Assembly (NCBI RefSeq): GCF_007990775.1 | Contig: NZ_BJXB01000004.1 | Span: 1 to 64,000 of the forward strand | Direction: 5' to 3' | Length of the DNA: 64,000 bases | From: Deinococcus cellulosilyticus NBRC 106333 = KACC 11606 | GTDB taxonomy: Bacteria; Deinococcota; Deinococci; Deinococcales; Deinococcaceae | Shown: piece after piece, positions 33,261 to 41,938 of the stretch | Layout: every line of letters begins with the position of its first letter | Position numbering within the stretch: the first letter of the stretch is position 1 | Made by a program: the position numbers and the translations under genes | The notes under the pieces: generated by a model | Seen by the model: only the letters and a program-made list of their open reading frames with translations | What the model was told of the DNA's origin: nothing | Database searches by the model: none

Positions 33261-33944
33261 ATGCTGAAACCCAAGATAGACCCCACGAAGATCAGGGCTG
33301 TTGCTTTTGATGTGTATGGAACCCTGGTGGACATCCAGAACGACACTGAGATGTTTGATGTCCTGCGCGCTGTGTTTGGTGAGCACGGCAGAAACCTGAC
33401 CTTTGAGGACCGCGATGCCATGATGCGCCAGCCTCTGGAACTCCGGGACCTGCCTGATTTTCTGGGGGTTCAGGTTCCCACGGAGGCCATCGGGCGGCTT
33501 GAGCAGCAACTGGCCACCGAGGTGGCCTCCATTGCTCCTTTCAAGGATGCCACAGAGACCCTGAGCCGTCTTCGCAAAGCAGGATACCGGGTGGCCCTGT
33601 GCTCGAACCTTTCTCTGTCCTATGCTCCGCCCATCCTGGAGTTGTTTGATGGGCTGGCTGATGTTTTCATCTGGAGTTTTGAGGTGGGAGCCGTGAAACC
33701 CGAACCTGAAATTTACCGGAAGCTCTGTGAAAAGCTGGGCTGTGAAGCCCATGAGGTGCTGATGGTGGGGGACTCCCTGAAATCAGATCATGCAGGTCCA
33801 AGAAAGGCTGGCCTGCATGGTTTTCACCTGCTGCGCTCTGGTGAACCGGTGGTGCCCGAAACATTCCGGTCCCTGACCGAGGTGGCAGACTGGCTGACCG
33901 GACCTCAGGTGCAGCAACCCCTGCAGGGTCAGCGGCCCGATTGA
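33261..33944 (+). CDS. HAD-type hydrolase (haloacid dehalogenase type II-like)
   Basis: 227 residues with the four HAD motifs: I DVYGT (nucleophile Asp near residue 17), II SNLS, III the Lys in GAVKPEPEIY, and IV GDSLKSD. The cap inserted after motif I is helical, as in 2-haloacid dehalogenases, but the family also covers phosphatases. The last 16 bases overlap the 3' end of the convergent histidine kinase gene, with no room for a terminator. GGAGA precedes the ATG. Substrate unknown. Confidence 0.88.
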   Translation: MLKPKIDPTKIRAVAFDVYGTLVDIQNDTEMFDVLRAVFGEHGRNLTFEDRDAMMRQPLELRDLPDFLGVQVPTEAIGRLEQQLATEVASIAPFKDATETLSRLRKAGYRVALCSNLSLSYAPPILELFDGLADVFIWSFEVGAVKPEPEIYRKLCEKLGCEAHEVLMVGDSLKSDHAGPRKAGLHGFHLLRSGEPVVPETFRSLTEVADWLTGPQVQQPLQGQRPD

Positions 33945-35956
33945 AGCAGGGAATCCGGGTCCTGAGGGGGCAGGTGGGATTCCGTGCCTGAATTTGCCTG
34001 TTCGGCCTGGAAGTCATCGAGGGGAAGGTGCACAATGGCCTGCGTGCCCCTGCCGGGTTCGGATTCCAGCCAGATGTGTCCGCCGTGGCCTTCGGTGATC
34101 CAGCGGGCAATGGGAAGTCCGAGCCCTGTTCCTCCGGGGTCTTCTCCCCTGTGGCGGCTCTGGTCCGCCCGATAGAACCGCTCAAAGACCCGGGGCAGGT
34201 CTTCAGGACCAATGCCCACTCCGGTGTCGGTCACGCGGATTTCGACGTGGGTGGCATGGCGGGTCATGGATAGTCCGACCTGTCCTCCTCCCGGGGTGTA
34301 TTTGAGGGCATTTTCCAGCAGGATCAACACCAGTTGCTTCAGGCGGTCCCGGTCTCCGGTGAGCACCACCTGCGGCAATCGGGCAAGGTCCAGCTGGTGA
34401 CCGCTGTGCATGCGCTGAATTTCCCGCCACACCTCCTGCACCACCTGGGTGAGGTTGACCTCCTCCTCCTGAAATTCGATTCCCGCGTCCCCTCTGGCGA
34501 GGGTCAGCATGTCGTGCACCAGACGGCCCAGTCGGGTGGCTTCCCGCTGCACGTCCGAGAGGATTTCTTTGCGGTCTGCTTCTGGAATGTTCTTGTAGCG
34601 CATCAGGATGTCGAGGTTCCCCTGAATGGCGGTCAGGGGGGTTCTGAGCTCGTGGGCAGCGTCTGCAACGAAACGTTTTTGCACATGCATCAGTTCCCTG
34701 AGCTGGCCTTCCTGTTGTTCCAGGCGTTCCAGGGCCAGTTTGCGGTCATGGATGTCAATGCACGCCCCGGTGAACCCCACAAATTCCCCATCGATGCCGT
34801 ACCTGGGAATGCCCCGGTCCAGCACCCAGCGGTACGCTCCGTCAGAACGCCTCAGGCGGTACTCCATCTCGAATTCCTGCTGGCTTTCATGGTGTTTCAC
34901 GAAGACCCTCTGGCTGTGCTCCAGGTCCTCAGGGTGGATGCTTTCCAGCCAGCCGTGGTCCCGCTCCTCTTCATGGGTGCGTCCGGTGAAATCCAGCCAC
35001 ACCTGATTGAAAAAGTAACTCCGGCCATCCGGGTGGCTCATCCAGATCATCACGGGGGCACTGTCGGCGACCATCTTGAAGCGGGCCTCGCTCTCGCGGA
35101 GCAGTTTCTCCTGACGCACCTGCAGGGTGATGTCCCGGGCAATGGAGATGATGTTTCCGTCTCCTTCATCCGAGGTGTTCCAGGAGAGGTACACCACACT
35201 GCCATTCTTGTGCAGGTAGCGGTTGCGGTAATCGCGCACCATGCGTCCCTGCAGGATGTGGTCATTCACTTCGCGGGTGGAGGGCAGGTCATCGGGGTGC
35301 AGAAAATCGGTGAGGGGCCGCCCAATCATCTCTTCTGGGGTGTACCCGAGAATGTCAAAGCAGGCCCGGTTCACGGTGTTGATGGTGAATCCCGTGCGGG
35401 TGATGATCATGTCGGGGGTGCGGTCCAGAATTTGCTCCAGACGCCTTTCCACCTTCTGTGCCTTTTCCTTGAGCATCTGGCGGTGAAGTCCGATGGTCAG
35501 GGACTGGGCCACCTGCGCTGCCTGAATGATGCGTCCCATTTCTGGCTCGAAAGGCTCACTGGTCGCTGAATAAATCAGGCCCAGCGTGTCATCAGGGAGC
35601 CTGAGGGCGCAGCAGAACAGGGTGTCCAGCCTGTAGACTTCCATGAGGTGCCGCTCGACGGAGCCCATGTCGGATCTGCGGCGCGTCCACAGCACCTGAA
35701 TCAGTTCTTCGGTCTGTGCCCAGTGTCCCAGCGAGGGCTCAGACAGGTCAATGCGGGCCTGCTCCAGCAGGGGGAGTTCACTGTCGGTCAGGCCATACAC
35801 GCCCACAGGCCGCAGGAGGCCCTTGGGTTCTGAGGGGTCCTGCAGCCACACAGCGGCTTTGCTTCCTCTCAGCGCCCGGGCAAAGAGTTCAGCAAATTGG
35901 TTCTCTGCGTGGTCGGGCCAGCGCAGGGCAAGATCAGGAGGTTGTAGTGTGGTCAT
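33929..35956 (-). CDS. PAS-domain sensor histidine kinase
   Basis: 675 residues with no clear transmembrane helices, so probably cytoplasmic. N-terminal ~160 residues resemble a GAF domain. Two PAS domains follow (~170-290 with ITRTGFTINTVNRACFDILGYTPEEMIGRPLTDFLHPDD; ~295-420 with MIWMSHPDGRSYFFNQVWLDFTGRT). HisKA has the H-box FVADAAHELRTPL. HATPase motifs: LLENALKYTPGGG, VTDTGVGIG, GTGLGLPIA. No response regulator is adjacent, so it is an orphan kinase. The signal is unknown; the lack of membrane helices favours an internal redox, light or ligand cue. Confidence 0.93.
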   Translation of the reverse strand: MTTLQPPDLALRWPDHAENQFAELFARALRGSKAAVWLQDPSEPKGLLRPVGVYGLTDSELPLLEQARIDLSEPSLGHWAQTEELIQVLWTRRRSDMGSVERHLMEVYRLDTLFCCALRLPDDTLGLIYSATSEPFEPEMGRIIQAAQVAQSLTIGLHRQMLKEKAQKVERRLEQILDRTPDMIITRTGFTINTVNRACFDILGYTPEEMIGRPLTDFLHPDDLPSTREVNDHILQGRMVRDYRNRYLHKNGSVVYLSWNTSDEGDGNIISIARDITLQVRQEKLLRESEARFKMVADSAPVMIWMSHPDGRSYFFNQVWLDFTGRTHEEERDHGWLESIHPEDLEHSQRVFVKHHESQQEFEMEYRLRRSDGAYRWVLDRGIPRYGIDGEFVGFTGACIDIHDRKLALERLEQQEGQLRELMHVQKRFVADAAHELRTPLTAIQGNLDILMRYKNIPEADRKEILSDVQREATRLGRLVHDMLTLARGDAGIEFQEEEVNLTQVVQEVWREIQRMHSGHQLDLARLPQVVLTGDRDRLKQLVLILLENALKYTPGGGQVGLSMTRHATHVEIRVTDTGVGIGPEDLPRVFERFYRADQSRHRGEDPGGTGLGLPIARWITEGHGGHIWLESEPGRGTQAIVHLPLDDFQAEQANSGTESHLPPQDPDSLLQSGR

Positions 35957-36086
35957 GCTGGGCTCCAGTCACAGGTCTCAAAGAGATTGTAGCTGGATGG
36001 ATCTAAAAAGCAGTGTGATCCCTTCTGTTGTCAGCGGGAAAAGCCTTACAATCGAGTGCCAGGCTGCATTCCCGGGCCAGATTCCT

Positions 36087-37085
36087 TCACTGCATCTTGA
36101 CAAAACCCAGGCGTTTCACCACAGTCAACACTTCCTGCTGGATGGTCTCAATGGAGGTGTCCAGAATCCACTGTTCGAAGGGCTCCCGGGTGTGGCGCAG
36201 CTCCATCATCACCTCTCCGAGTTGCTGGCCTTCCACTCCGGTCCAGTCGCGCACCATGTTGCCGTTGAATTTCTGGTGGGCGGCCCGTTTGATTTCCAGA
36301 AAACGGAACGTGTCCTGCAGGGCCTCTTCAAAGCCAGGAAAAGTCTCAATGGCCCTTTGCAGTTGCTCTTCACGGGAAGAGACTGGTCTGGGGATGCGTT
36401 CAAAGGACCCTTCTTTTTCCAGGAACTCCAGAAATCCCTGATAGGTGGGCCTTTTGCGGTCTCGCTGTCGGTTTTTGCTGTTCTGGTTTTCCATCAGGTA
36501 GCAGCCAGGGTAGAAGAAAGGGGTGGAGCACACGTAACCGTAGACCTCCCCGAGCGTGTCAAAGCCCTTTCTGAAACGCTCTGGATCATATCCGAGGAAC
36601 TCCAGGCCCTTCAGGTAATCCGAGGTGAGTTTCAGCACCCGCACGGTGTTGTTCCCCTCCATCACCTTGTACTGCAGCCCTCTGTGCCCCAGCATGAAAC
36701 CCAGATGGTGGGCCAGTTTCCCGATCAGGTTTCCCAGATCGTTGAAGCTCAGGTAATTGAGCGTGTGCTCGAACTCTTCGCTGGTGGCCTTGATCAGGTC
36801 GATCTGCAGGTCTTTGAATTCAAAAGTGAAGGTGTCTCCGTTGTTGTAAGAGTCTCTGGAGGAGAAGCGTTCCATCACTGCCGAAGTCCAGTTGTGGGGC
36901 AGGTGGTCGGACTCGACCACAATGTCCATGTCACCATGGGTTTCCTTGCTGCTGTAGAAGGGAACGAGTGCAACCCGGCCCTGCACGATGTCTTGCAGGA
37001 CAGGTTCAACCTCTCGGTACAATTCCAGATATTCCTTTGTGTGGTATCTGCGGGTGGGATGGTTTTTCAGTGCATTTCCGCCCAT
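36087..37085 (-). CDS. Nucleotidyltransferase-like protein, phage-type family
   Basis: 332 residues. The start GGNALKN and SSKETHGDMDIVV (a GxD-x-D-type metal motif) followed by LIGKLAHHLGFMLGHRGLQYKV are those of a family I have seen in phage and some bacterial genomes as predicted nucleotidyltransferases. The catalytic GS is replaced by S-K-E-T-H-G before DMD, so activity is uncertain. The C-terminal half is helical with many Glu and Gln. Start codon and GAGGAGGTG site are strong. It is in a plain chromosomal setting here, with no phage genes beside it, so it could have been captured. Function unknown. Confidence 0.7.
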   Translation of the reverse strand: MGGNALKNHPTRRYHTKEYLELYREVEPVLQDIVQGRVALVPFYSSKETHGDMDIVVESDHLPHNWTSAVMERFSSRDSYNNGDTFTFEFKDLQIDLIKATSEEFEHTLNYLSFNDLGNLIGKLAHHLGFMLGHRGLQYKVMEGNNTVRVLKLTSDYLKGLEFLGYDPERFRKGFDTLGEVYGYVCSTPFFYPGCYLMENQNSKNRQRDRKRPTYQGFLEFLEKEGSFERIPRPVSSREEQLQRAIETFPGFEEALQDTFRFLEIKRAAHQKFNGNMVRDWTGVEGQQLGEVMMELRHTREPFEQWILDTSIETIQQEVLTVVKRLGFVKMQ

Positions 37086-37206
37086 GGAGCACCTCCTCTT
37101 TCAATCGAAATGTTCTGTTCATTGTGCCCCATGTGGATGTTGCAGACCATGGCTCAGGTGGCGTAGTGGAGCCCACAAACCCTAGGCGAAACGCACACAA
37201 GCTCCT

Positions 37207-38016
37207 TCAGAAGTGTCTGTCAAGCCAGTCCAGCACGGCATCTGCGCCCTCTCTGTACCTCTGCCCCACGAGCAAACCTGTGTGGGTGGTGTTCCACAGT
37301 CCGACGTGCTCTGCGCGGTACAATTCGGCCATTTTTGCACCTCGCTGGTGGTCCTGCTCACTGTTGTTGGCATGGATCACCAGTGTGGGGCATGTGATGG
37401 CCTGGGCATTCACAGAGATTCCATTGGACTGTGCCGAGAACACGAAAGCTGCAAAGGCCTGTCCGGCTTCCATGCTCAGGTATTTCCTCTGGAAAAGAAT
37501 GTCCTCCGGGCTTTCGTCCATGCTGCGTTCTTCCTCACGGGCAGGGGCAGGCACGACCCCTCCAAAGGTTCTGCTGTCCAGGGCTGGATAGGGCACCAGC
37601 TCATGCACTTCCCTGCTGATCACCGGGTCGATCAGCACCAGACCTGAGAGGGGGTGTTTTTCTGCAATTTTCTGGCCCAGAATTCCGCCCATGCTGAAAC
37701 CGATCAGGACAGGAGGGGTTTCACAGATGGAGAGCACTTCCTGAATGTCTTGAAGGTAATCTTCGAAGGTGATGCGGGTCAGATCCATGGAGCGGCTTTT
37801 GTAATGGCTGCGCAGGTTCATGGCCATGCAGGTCCAGCCTGCCTGGATGAAGTGGGGGAGGTATTTGCTCCACATCCAGCTTCCGGTGAAGGCCCCGTGC
37901 ACAAAAAGCAGTGGAGGTCTCTTCTGGTCTGTTCCCGGATACACTTCCAGAAAGAGGTCGTTTTCGCCCATCCACAGCTGGGTGTGAGGGGGCAGGTCTC
38001 TGGTGAAGTCTCGCAT
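37207..38016 (-). CDS. Alpha/beta-hydrolase
   Basis: 269 residues starting at 38016 (AAGGAGA); the frame continues upstream only over the MarR region. Motifs: oxyanion LLFVHGAFTGSWMW, nucleophile elbow GFSMGG, an Asp near LVLIDPVI, and the likely catalytic His in NTTHTGLL. It follows the MarR gene by 61 bp on the same strand, so it is probably the MarR target. This pairing often serves detoxification or degradation of an ester or xenobiotic. No signal peptide, so cytoplasmic. Substrate unknown. Confidence 0.88.
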   Translation of the reverse strand: MRDFTRDLPPHTQLWMGENDLFLEVYPGTDQKRPPLLFVHGAFTGSWMWSKYLPHFIQAGWTCMAMNLRSHYKSRSMDLTRITFEDYLQDIQEVLSICETPPVLIGFSMGGILGQKIAEKHPLSGLVLIDPVISREVHELVPYPALDSRTFGGVVPAPAREEERSMDESPEDILFQRKYLSMEAGQAFAAFVFSAQSNGISVNAQAITCPTLVIHANNSEQDHQRGAKMAELYRAEHVGLWNTTHTGLLVGQRYREGADAVLDWLDRHF

Positions 38017-38077
38017 GATGTCTCCTTTGATGATTTGTTGTCCAACTGTTTGATAGCAAACTTTCTGGGCAAAAAAA

Positions 38078-38500
38078 TCAGAAATTGCTGTGGATCTTTT
38101 TGAGGATGCCAAGCAGGTTCTCTCGCTCCTGATCCGAGATGTTGAGGTAAAACCTCTCCAGCACATCCCTGGAGATCTCTTCAAACACCGGTTCCAGGTC
38201 CTTTCCTTTCTGGGTCAGTTCCAGGTAAACCACCCGACTGTCCCCGGTGTCCCGTTCACGAACGAGGTAACCCAGACGGGCCAGTTTGTCCACCAGAGAG
38301 GTGACCGTGGATTTGTCCTTGCCAATGCGTTGTGCCACCTCTGCCATGGTCAGGCGGGTGGACCTGAAAAGGGCGTAAAGGATGTCACCATGTGAAGTGC
38401 CCAGGCCTTCCATTCCCGCTTCTGCCATCTCTGACACAATGAACTGGTTGACCTTTCCCCTGATTCTGGAGATCAGCGAGATCGCATCCCGGGCTTCCAC
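38078..38500 (-). CDS. MarR-family regulator, leaderless
   Basis: 140 residues. Recognition helix STRLTMAEVAQRIGKDKSTVTSLVDKLARLG and wing RERDTGDSRVVYLELT are clear. The frame is open to 38575, but a perfect-spacing promoter lies inside it, and the GTG at 38500 begins about 7 nt after the -10 box. A leaderless start there is therefore chosen. The -35/-10 spacer contains a dyad, a likely site for autorepression. Next on the strand is an alpha/beta-hydrolase, the presumed target. The ligand cannot be told, but the hydrolase substrate is a fair guess. Confidence 0.88.
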   Translation of the reverse strand: MEARDAISLISRIRGKVNQFIVSEMAEAGMEGLGTSHGDILYALFRSTRLTMAEVAQRIGKDKSTVTSLVDKLARLGYLVRERDTGDSRVVYLELTQKGKDLEPVFEEISRDVLERFYLNISDQERENLLGILKKIHSNF

Positions 38501-38506
38501 CCCCCG

Positions 38507-38535
38507 AGTATAGTTTGACACCAAACAAAATTCAA
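38507..38535 (-). promoter_or_regulatory. MarR promoter with operator in spacer
   Basis: Minus strand TTGAAT, 17-bp spacer, TATACT. The dyad GTTTG-ACAC-CAAAC (38513-38526) fills most of the spacer, so repressor binding would block the polymerase. Transcription would start at the GTG codon. Confidence 0.65.
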
Positions 38536-38689
38536 GCTGCTGCTCTGGTGAGTTGCCTGGTGCTCTCTGATTCAAATCAGGGATTTCCCTTATCTTGCAC
38601 AGACCACAGTCTTAAAGGGTGCTGTATGTTCCCACGCAGTCTGGTTCAACCTTGAACTTTACAGTTGCGAATGGAGGCACAACAAAATC

Positions 38690-39931
38690 ATGCACAGGAA
38701 CTTACTCTCTACCCTGACCTTATTGCTTTCCGTCGCCTTTGCACAACAACCCCAGGACCCACCCACCCCTCGCCCGATTCCCCCAGCAGAGCCACCTGCA
38801 ACCGTGACCGCCACCCGCAACGAGGTCACTGCGCTGGAATTCACCTCCGACCGCCTCTCTTTGATCAAACTTCCAGCAGGCTTCCAGGTGAAGGTGATGG
38901 CCACCGGACTGGGCAACGCCCGCATGCTGCATGTGATGCCTGACGGATCGATTTATTTGACCCGCAGGCAGTCCAATGATGTGATGCTCCTGAAAGACCA
39001 GAACGGGGACGGCTTCATTGACAGCAATGAACGCAGGCAGGTCGCCCAGAACCTGAAGCTCGCCCACGGCATCGATGTCAAGGACGGCAAGATGTACATC
39101 TTTGCCGACACCACCATCTGGGTGGCGACCATCAAGAGTGATGGCACCCTGACCACCCCCAGAATCTTTGCCGACCAGTTCCCGGACAGCGGCCAGCACT
39201 CTGCCCGCACATTGCACTGGGGCACGGATGGGTACCTGTACGGAGGGGTAGGCAGCCCCAACAATGACACTCCTGTGCCCAACCCGGAGGCTGCCACCAT
39301 CGTCCGAATTGCACCAGACGGCAAATCCCGCGAGGTCTTCGCCAAAGGGCTGCGTCACACCATCGGCTTCCGCTGGCATCCCCAGACAGGAGCCCTGTGG
39401 GGATTCGATCAGGGGTCCGACTGGCACGGGGACAACATCCCCCCCGAAGAACTCAACCTGCTGCAAAGGGGCAAGAATTACGGCTGGCCCTTCTGTTACG
39501 GGGCCAAAGAACCTGATCCTTACGTGAACGTGGGTCAGATTCCCGGCAAGATCCCCAAAGCAGAATACTGCCAGATGACCGAACCCAGCACCCTCAATTA
39601 CACTGCTCATGCCGCAGCCATTGAAATGATCTTCTACACCGGAGACCAATTCCCTGCATCCTTCAAAAACGATGCTTTCGTGGCGTTCCGGGGCTCCTGG
39701 AACCGCACAGAACCTTCCGGATACGAACTGGCCCATGTGGACTTCAACGATCAGGGCCAGCCGGTTTCCATCACACCTTTCATGACCGGATTTGTCTTTA
39801 AAGACGGCGACCAGTGGAATCAATTTGCTCGCCTTGCTGGCGTGGCCCAGTTCATTGATGGCTCCCTGCTCGTCACCGATGACCAGAGCGGGGTTCTCTT
39901 CCAGATCACCTACACCGGAGGTGCACAATGA
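38690..39931 (+). CDS. Exported PQQ-type sugar (sorbosone) dehydrogenase
   Basis: 413 residues: signal peptide (MHRNLLSTLTLLLSVAFA), then a six-bladed beta-propeller of the sGDH/sorbosone dehydrogenase family. Landmarks: LPAGFQVKVMATGLGNARML, LTRRQSNDVMLLKDQNGDG, HGIDVKDGKMYI, GFRWHPQTGALWGFDQGSDWHGDNIPPEELNLL and GYELAHVDF. These enzymes bind PQQ and oxidise an aldose or sorbosone in the periplasm, or lack PQQ and do something else. Whether this cell makes PQQ is not visible here. It overlaps the SOD-propeller gene by ATGA, so the two are translationally coupled. Confidence 0.85.
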   Translation: MHRNLLSTLTLLLSVAFAQQPQDPPTPRPIPPAEPPATVTATRNEVTALEFTSDRLSLIKLPAGFQVKVMATGLGNARMLHVMPDGSIYLTRRQSNDVMLLKDQNGDGFIDSNERRQVAQNLKLAHGIDVKDGKMYIFADTTIWVATIKSDGTLTTPRIFADQFPDSGQHSARTLHWGTDGYLYGGVGSPNNDTPVPNPEAATIVRIAPDGKSREVFAKGLRHTIGFRWHPQTGALWGFDQGSDWHGDNIPPEELNLLQRGKNYGWPFCYGAKEPDPYVNVGQIPGKIPKAEYCQMTEPSTLNYTAHAAAIEMIFYTGDQFPASFKNDAFVAFRGSWNRTEPSGYELAHVDFNDQGQPVSITPFMTGFVFKDGDQWNQFARLAGVAQFIDGSLLVTDDQSGVLFQITYTGGAQ

Positions 39932-41319
39932 AACGGCTTTTCTGGGCCTCTCTGCCCTTCGTGCTCGGGCTTGCACTGGGGCAATCCATCCCGGCCAGTA
40001 CCCCTCTGGGTGCCACAGCGAGCATCATCACCCCTGAAGGCCAGGCGGTGGGCACAGCAACCTTCACCCAGGTTGAGGGTGGGGTGCAGATCAAAGTGCA
40101 AGTCTCTGGTCTGACTCCGGGCAACCACGGCATGCACGTGCACGAATTTGGACGATGCGTTCCCGGCATTGACCCGGCCACCAACACCATCGTGCCTTTT
40201 GGTGGGGCAGGAGGACACTTCGATCCTGGCATGACCGGCAACCACGATGCTCCCACCACAGACAACATGCACGGGCACGGAGGCGACCTGCCCATGCTGG
40301 TGGTTGGAGCAGACGGCAATGGCAGTGCAGAGGTCACCACCACCAAGATCAGCCTGATGGGAGAAAACGGGGTGCTGAACCGCTCCCTGGTGATTCACGC
40401 CCAGCCAGACGATTTCGTGTCTGATCCTTCGGGCAAGACCGGTCCCCGTCAGCAGTGCGGGGTGATCCAGCGGGACAACTTTGAAACCCGCGATTACCCC
40501 CTCCCTGGCCCTCAGGACTTCCCGGAAGGTGTGACCTATGATGCCAGCAAGGACGTGCTGTACACCGGAAGCGCGGCCAACGGCACCATCTATCAGGTGG
40601 ATGCCAAAACCGGCAATGTCACCAAATTCAGTGAAGGGGGCAGCAAGGGCCGCACCAGTGCTCTGGGCATGAAGGTGGACAGTCAGGGCCGATTGTGGGT
40701 GGCTGGAGGGGCTTCCGGCAGCATCAGCATCCTGAATCCTGATGGATCTCCTTTCAAGATCCTGATGACCCCGAAAACCCCGCTGCCTTTCATCAACGAT
40801 CTGGTGCCCCTGCCGGATGGTTCGGTCATCGTGACCGATTCCTCCAGGCCCGTGCTGTTTCAGGTGACCCCTGAACTGAGGGTGCGCAAATGGCTGGACC
40901 TCAGGGACACCCCCATCGAGTACCAGCCTGGCACCAACCTGAACGGCATCGTGGTGACCCCGGACGGCACCGCACTGCTGGTGGTCCAGACCAACACTGG
41001 CATCCTGTGGCGCATTGACGTTGTAAGTCAGGAGGTCAGTCAGGTGATGGATGGCCTCTCCAACGGTGACGGCCTCGTGCTGAACGGCCAGACGCTTTAT
41101 GTGGTGCGCAACAAAGACGGACTGGTCAGCAAGGTCACCCTGGCCGCAGACTTCCGATCTGGAACCCTCACCATCAATGAACCCCTGAAAGGACTCAAAT
41201 TCCCTGCCACAGCCGTGCAGGTCGGACAGGATCTGGTGGTCACCCAGGCACAGCTCGACAAGCAACAGAAAGGGGCTCCAGAACCTCCTTTCCGTCTGAC
41301 CCGCACGAAACTGTTTTGA
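39928..41319 (+). CDS. Cu/Zn superoxide dismutase fused to beta-propeller
   Basis: 463 residues: signal peptide (cleavage after LALGQS region), Cu/Zn SOD domain (~25-180), then an SMP-30/NHL-type propeller (~190-463). SOD ligands all visible: H70 and H72 (MHVHEFG), bridging H97 (GGHFDP), H106, H117, D120, H157 (VIHAQPDD); arginine R174; disulfide pair C77 and C177. Superoxide dismutation in the periplasm is therefore likely intact. The propeller has VTYDASKDVLYTGSAANGTIYQVD and GQTLYVVRNKDGLVSKV and looks like a lactonase or sensor. Start overlaps the PQQ-dehydrogenase stop. The fusion is unusual: the second domain is not a standard SOD partner. Confidence 0.9.
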   Translation: MKRLFWASLPFVLGLALGQSIPASTPLGATASIITPEGQAVGTATFTQVEGGVQIKVQVSGLTPGNHGMHVHEFGRCVPGIDPATNTIVPFGGAGGHFDPGMTGNHDAPTTDNMHGHGGDLPMLVVGADGNGSAEVTTTKISLMGENGVLNRSLVIHAQPDDFVSDPSGKTGPRQQCGVIQRDNFETRDYPLPGPQDFPEGVTYDASKDVLYTGSAANGTIYQVDAKTGNVTKFSEGGSKGRTSALGMKVDSQGRLWVAGGASGSISILNPDGSPFKILMTPKTPLPFINDLVPLPDGSVIVTDSSRPVLFQVTPELRVRKWLDLRDTPIEYQPGTNLNGIVVTPDGTALLVVQTNTGILWRIDVVSQEVSQVMDGLSNGDGLVLNGQTLYVVRNKDGLVSKVTLAADFRSGTLTINEPLKGLKFPATAVQVGQDLVVTQAQLDKQQKGAPEPPFRLTRTKLF

Positions 41320-41340
41320 ATCTAGAAGTGGAGATTCCAG

Positions 41341-41368
41341 ACCTCAGGTGTCACAGCCTGAGGTTTTT
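41341..41368. terminator. Intrinsic terminator after SOD-propeller gene
   Basis: Stem ACCTCAGG/CCTGAGGT with an 8-nt loop and T-run; it reaches the stop codon of the convergent VOC gene. Confidence 0.85.
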
Positions 41369-41838
41369 CAATCCTGCTGCAGGGCCTCCCAGGCTTCCAG
41401 AGAGATCACGCCCAGCTCAGGTCTGGGCTGGCCTTCGAGCATGGTGATGAATTCCAGCGAATGCCCATCGGGGTCCCGGAAATACAGGGCGAGTGCGGGC
41501 ATCCAGCCAAAAACCATCGGAACATCGGTGCCATCTCCCAGGAAGTTGTACCCGGTCAGCTGGCGTTCCCGCAGGTAAGCTGCAGCAAGGTGCAGTTTTT
41601 CCAGCGAGGTGCGAAAGGCAAAATGCTGGGTGGCCACCTCTTCAGGAGGGGTCTCCCACAGGCCCAGCATGGCCTGACCTCTGCCCCCAATCCAGTAGAA
41701 CGCAATGCGCCTCTGTTCTTCCAGATGGGCCAATTCCAGACCCAGCACCTGTCCATAAAAATCCATGGACTGCTCCAGGTTGCGCACATTGATGTGGGTT
41801 TCAAAGAGGCCTTCAATGATCGGGTGTGCAGAGGTCAT
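41368..41838 (-). CDS. VOC-superfamily (glyoxalase-like) protein
   Basis: 156 residues of two beta-alpha-beta-beta-beta units. Metal-site positions: His in THINVRNLEQSMDFYGQVLGLEL, His in TQHFAFRTSLEKL, and Glu in FRDPDGHSLEFI. The family covers lactoylglutathione lyases, ring-cleaving dioxygenases and fosfomycin or bleomycin resistance proteins. The YFRDPDG motif and length suit a small dioxygenase- or FosB-like member; the exact reaction is unknown. Convergent with the SOD gene. Confidence 0.85.
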   Translation of the reverse strand: MTSAHPIIEGLFETHINVRNLEQSMDFYGQVLGLELAHLEEQRRIAFYWIGGRGQAMLGLWETPPEEVATQHFAFRTSLEKLHLAAAYLRERQLTGYNFLGDGTDVPMVFGWMPALALYFRDPDGHSLEFITMLEGQPRPELGVISLEAWEALQQD

Positions 41839-41938
41839 GCACCTGATTTTAAGGTTTCGGTCTGTTCACAGGTCTGTGTTTGTGCTGAGGGCAATTTTGC
41901 GGATGGTCAAAACCCTCCTTTTCCCATAGCCTGAAAGC

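Noticed and set aside
31652..33421. A 589-codon open frame on the minus strand
   Set aside because: It is the antisense shadow of the beta-lactamase and HAD genes, both of which carry clear family motifs, and it also crosses the merR gene in another frame.
34334..35569. A 411-codon plus-strand frame
   Set aside because: Shadow of the PAS histidine kinase.
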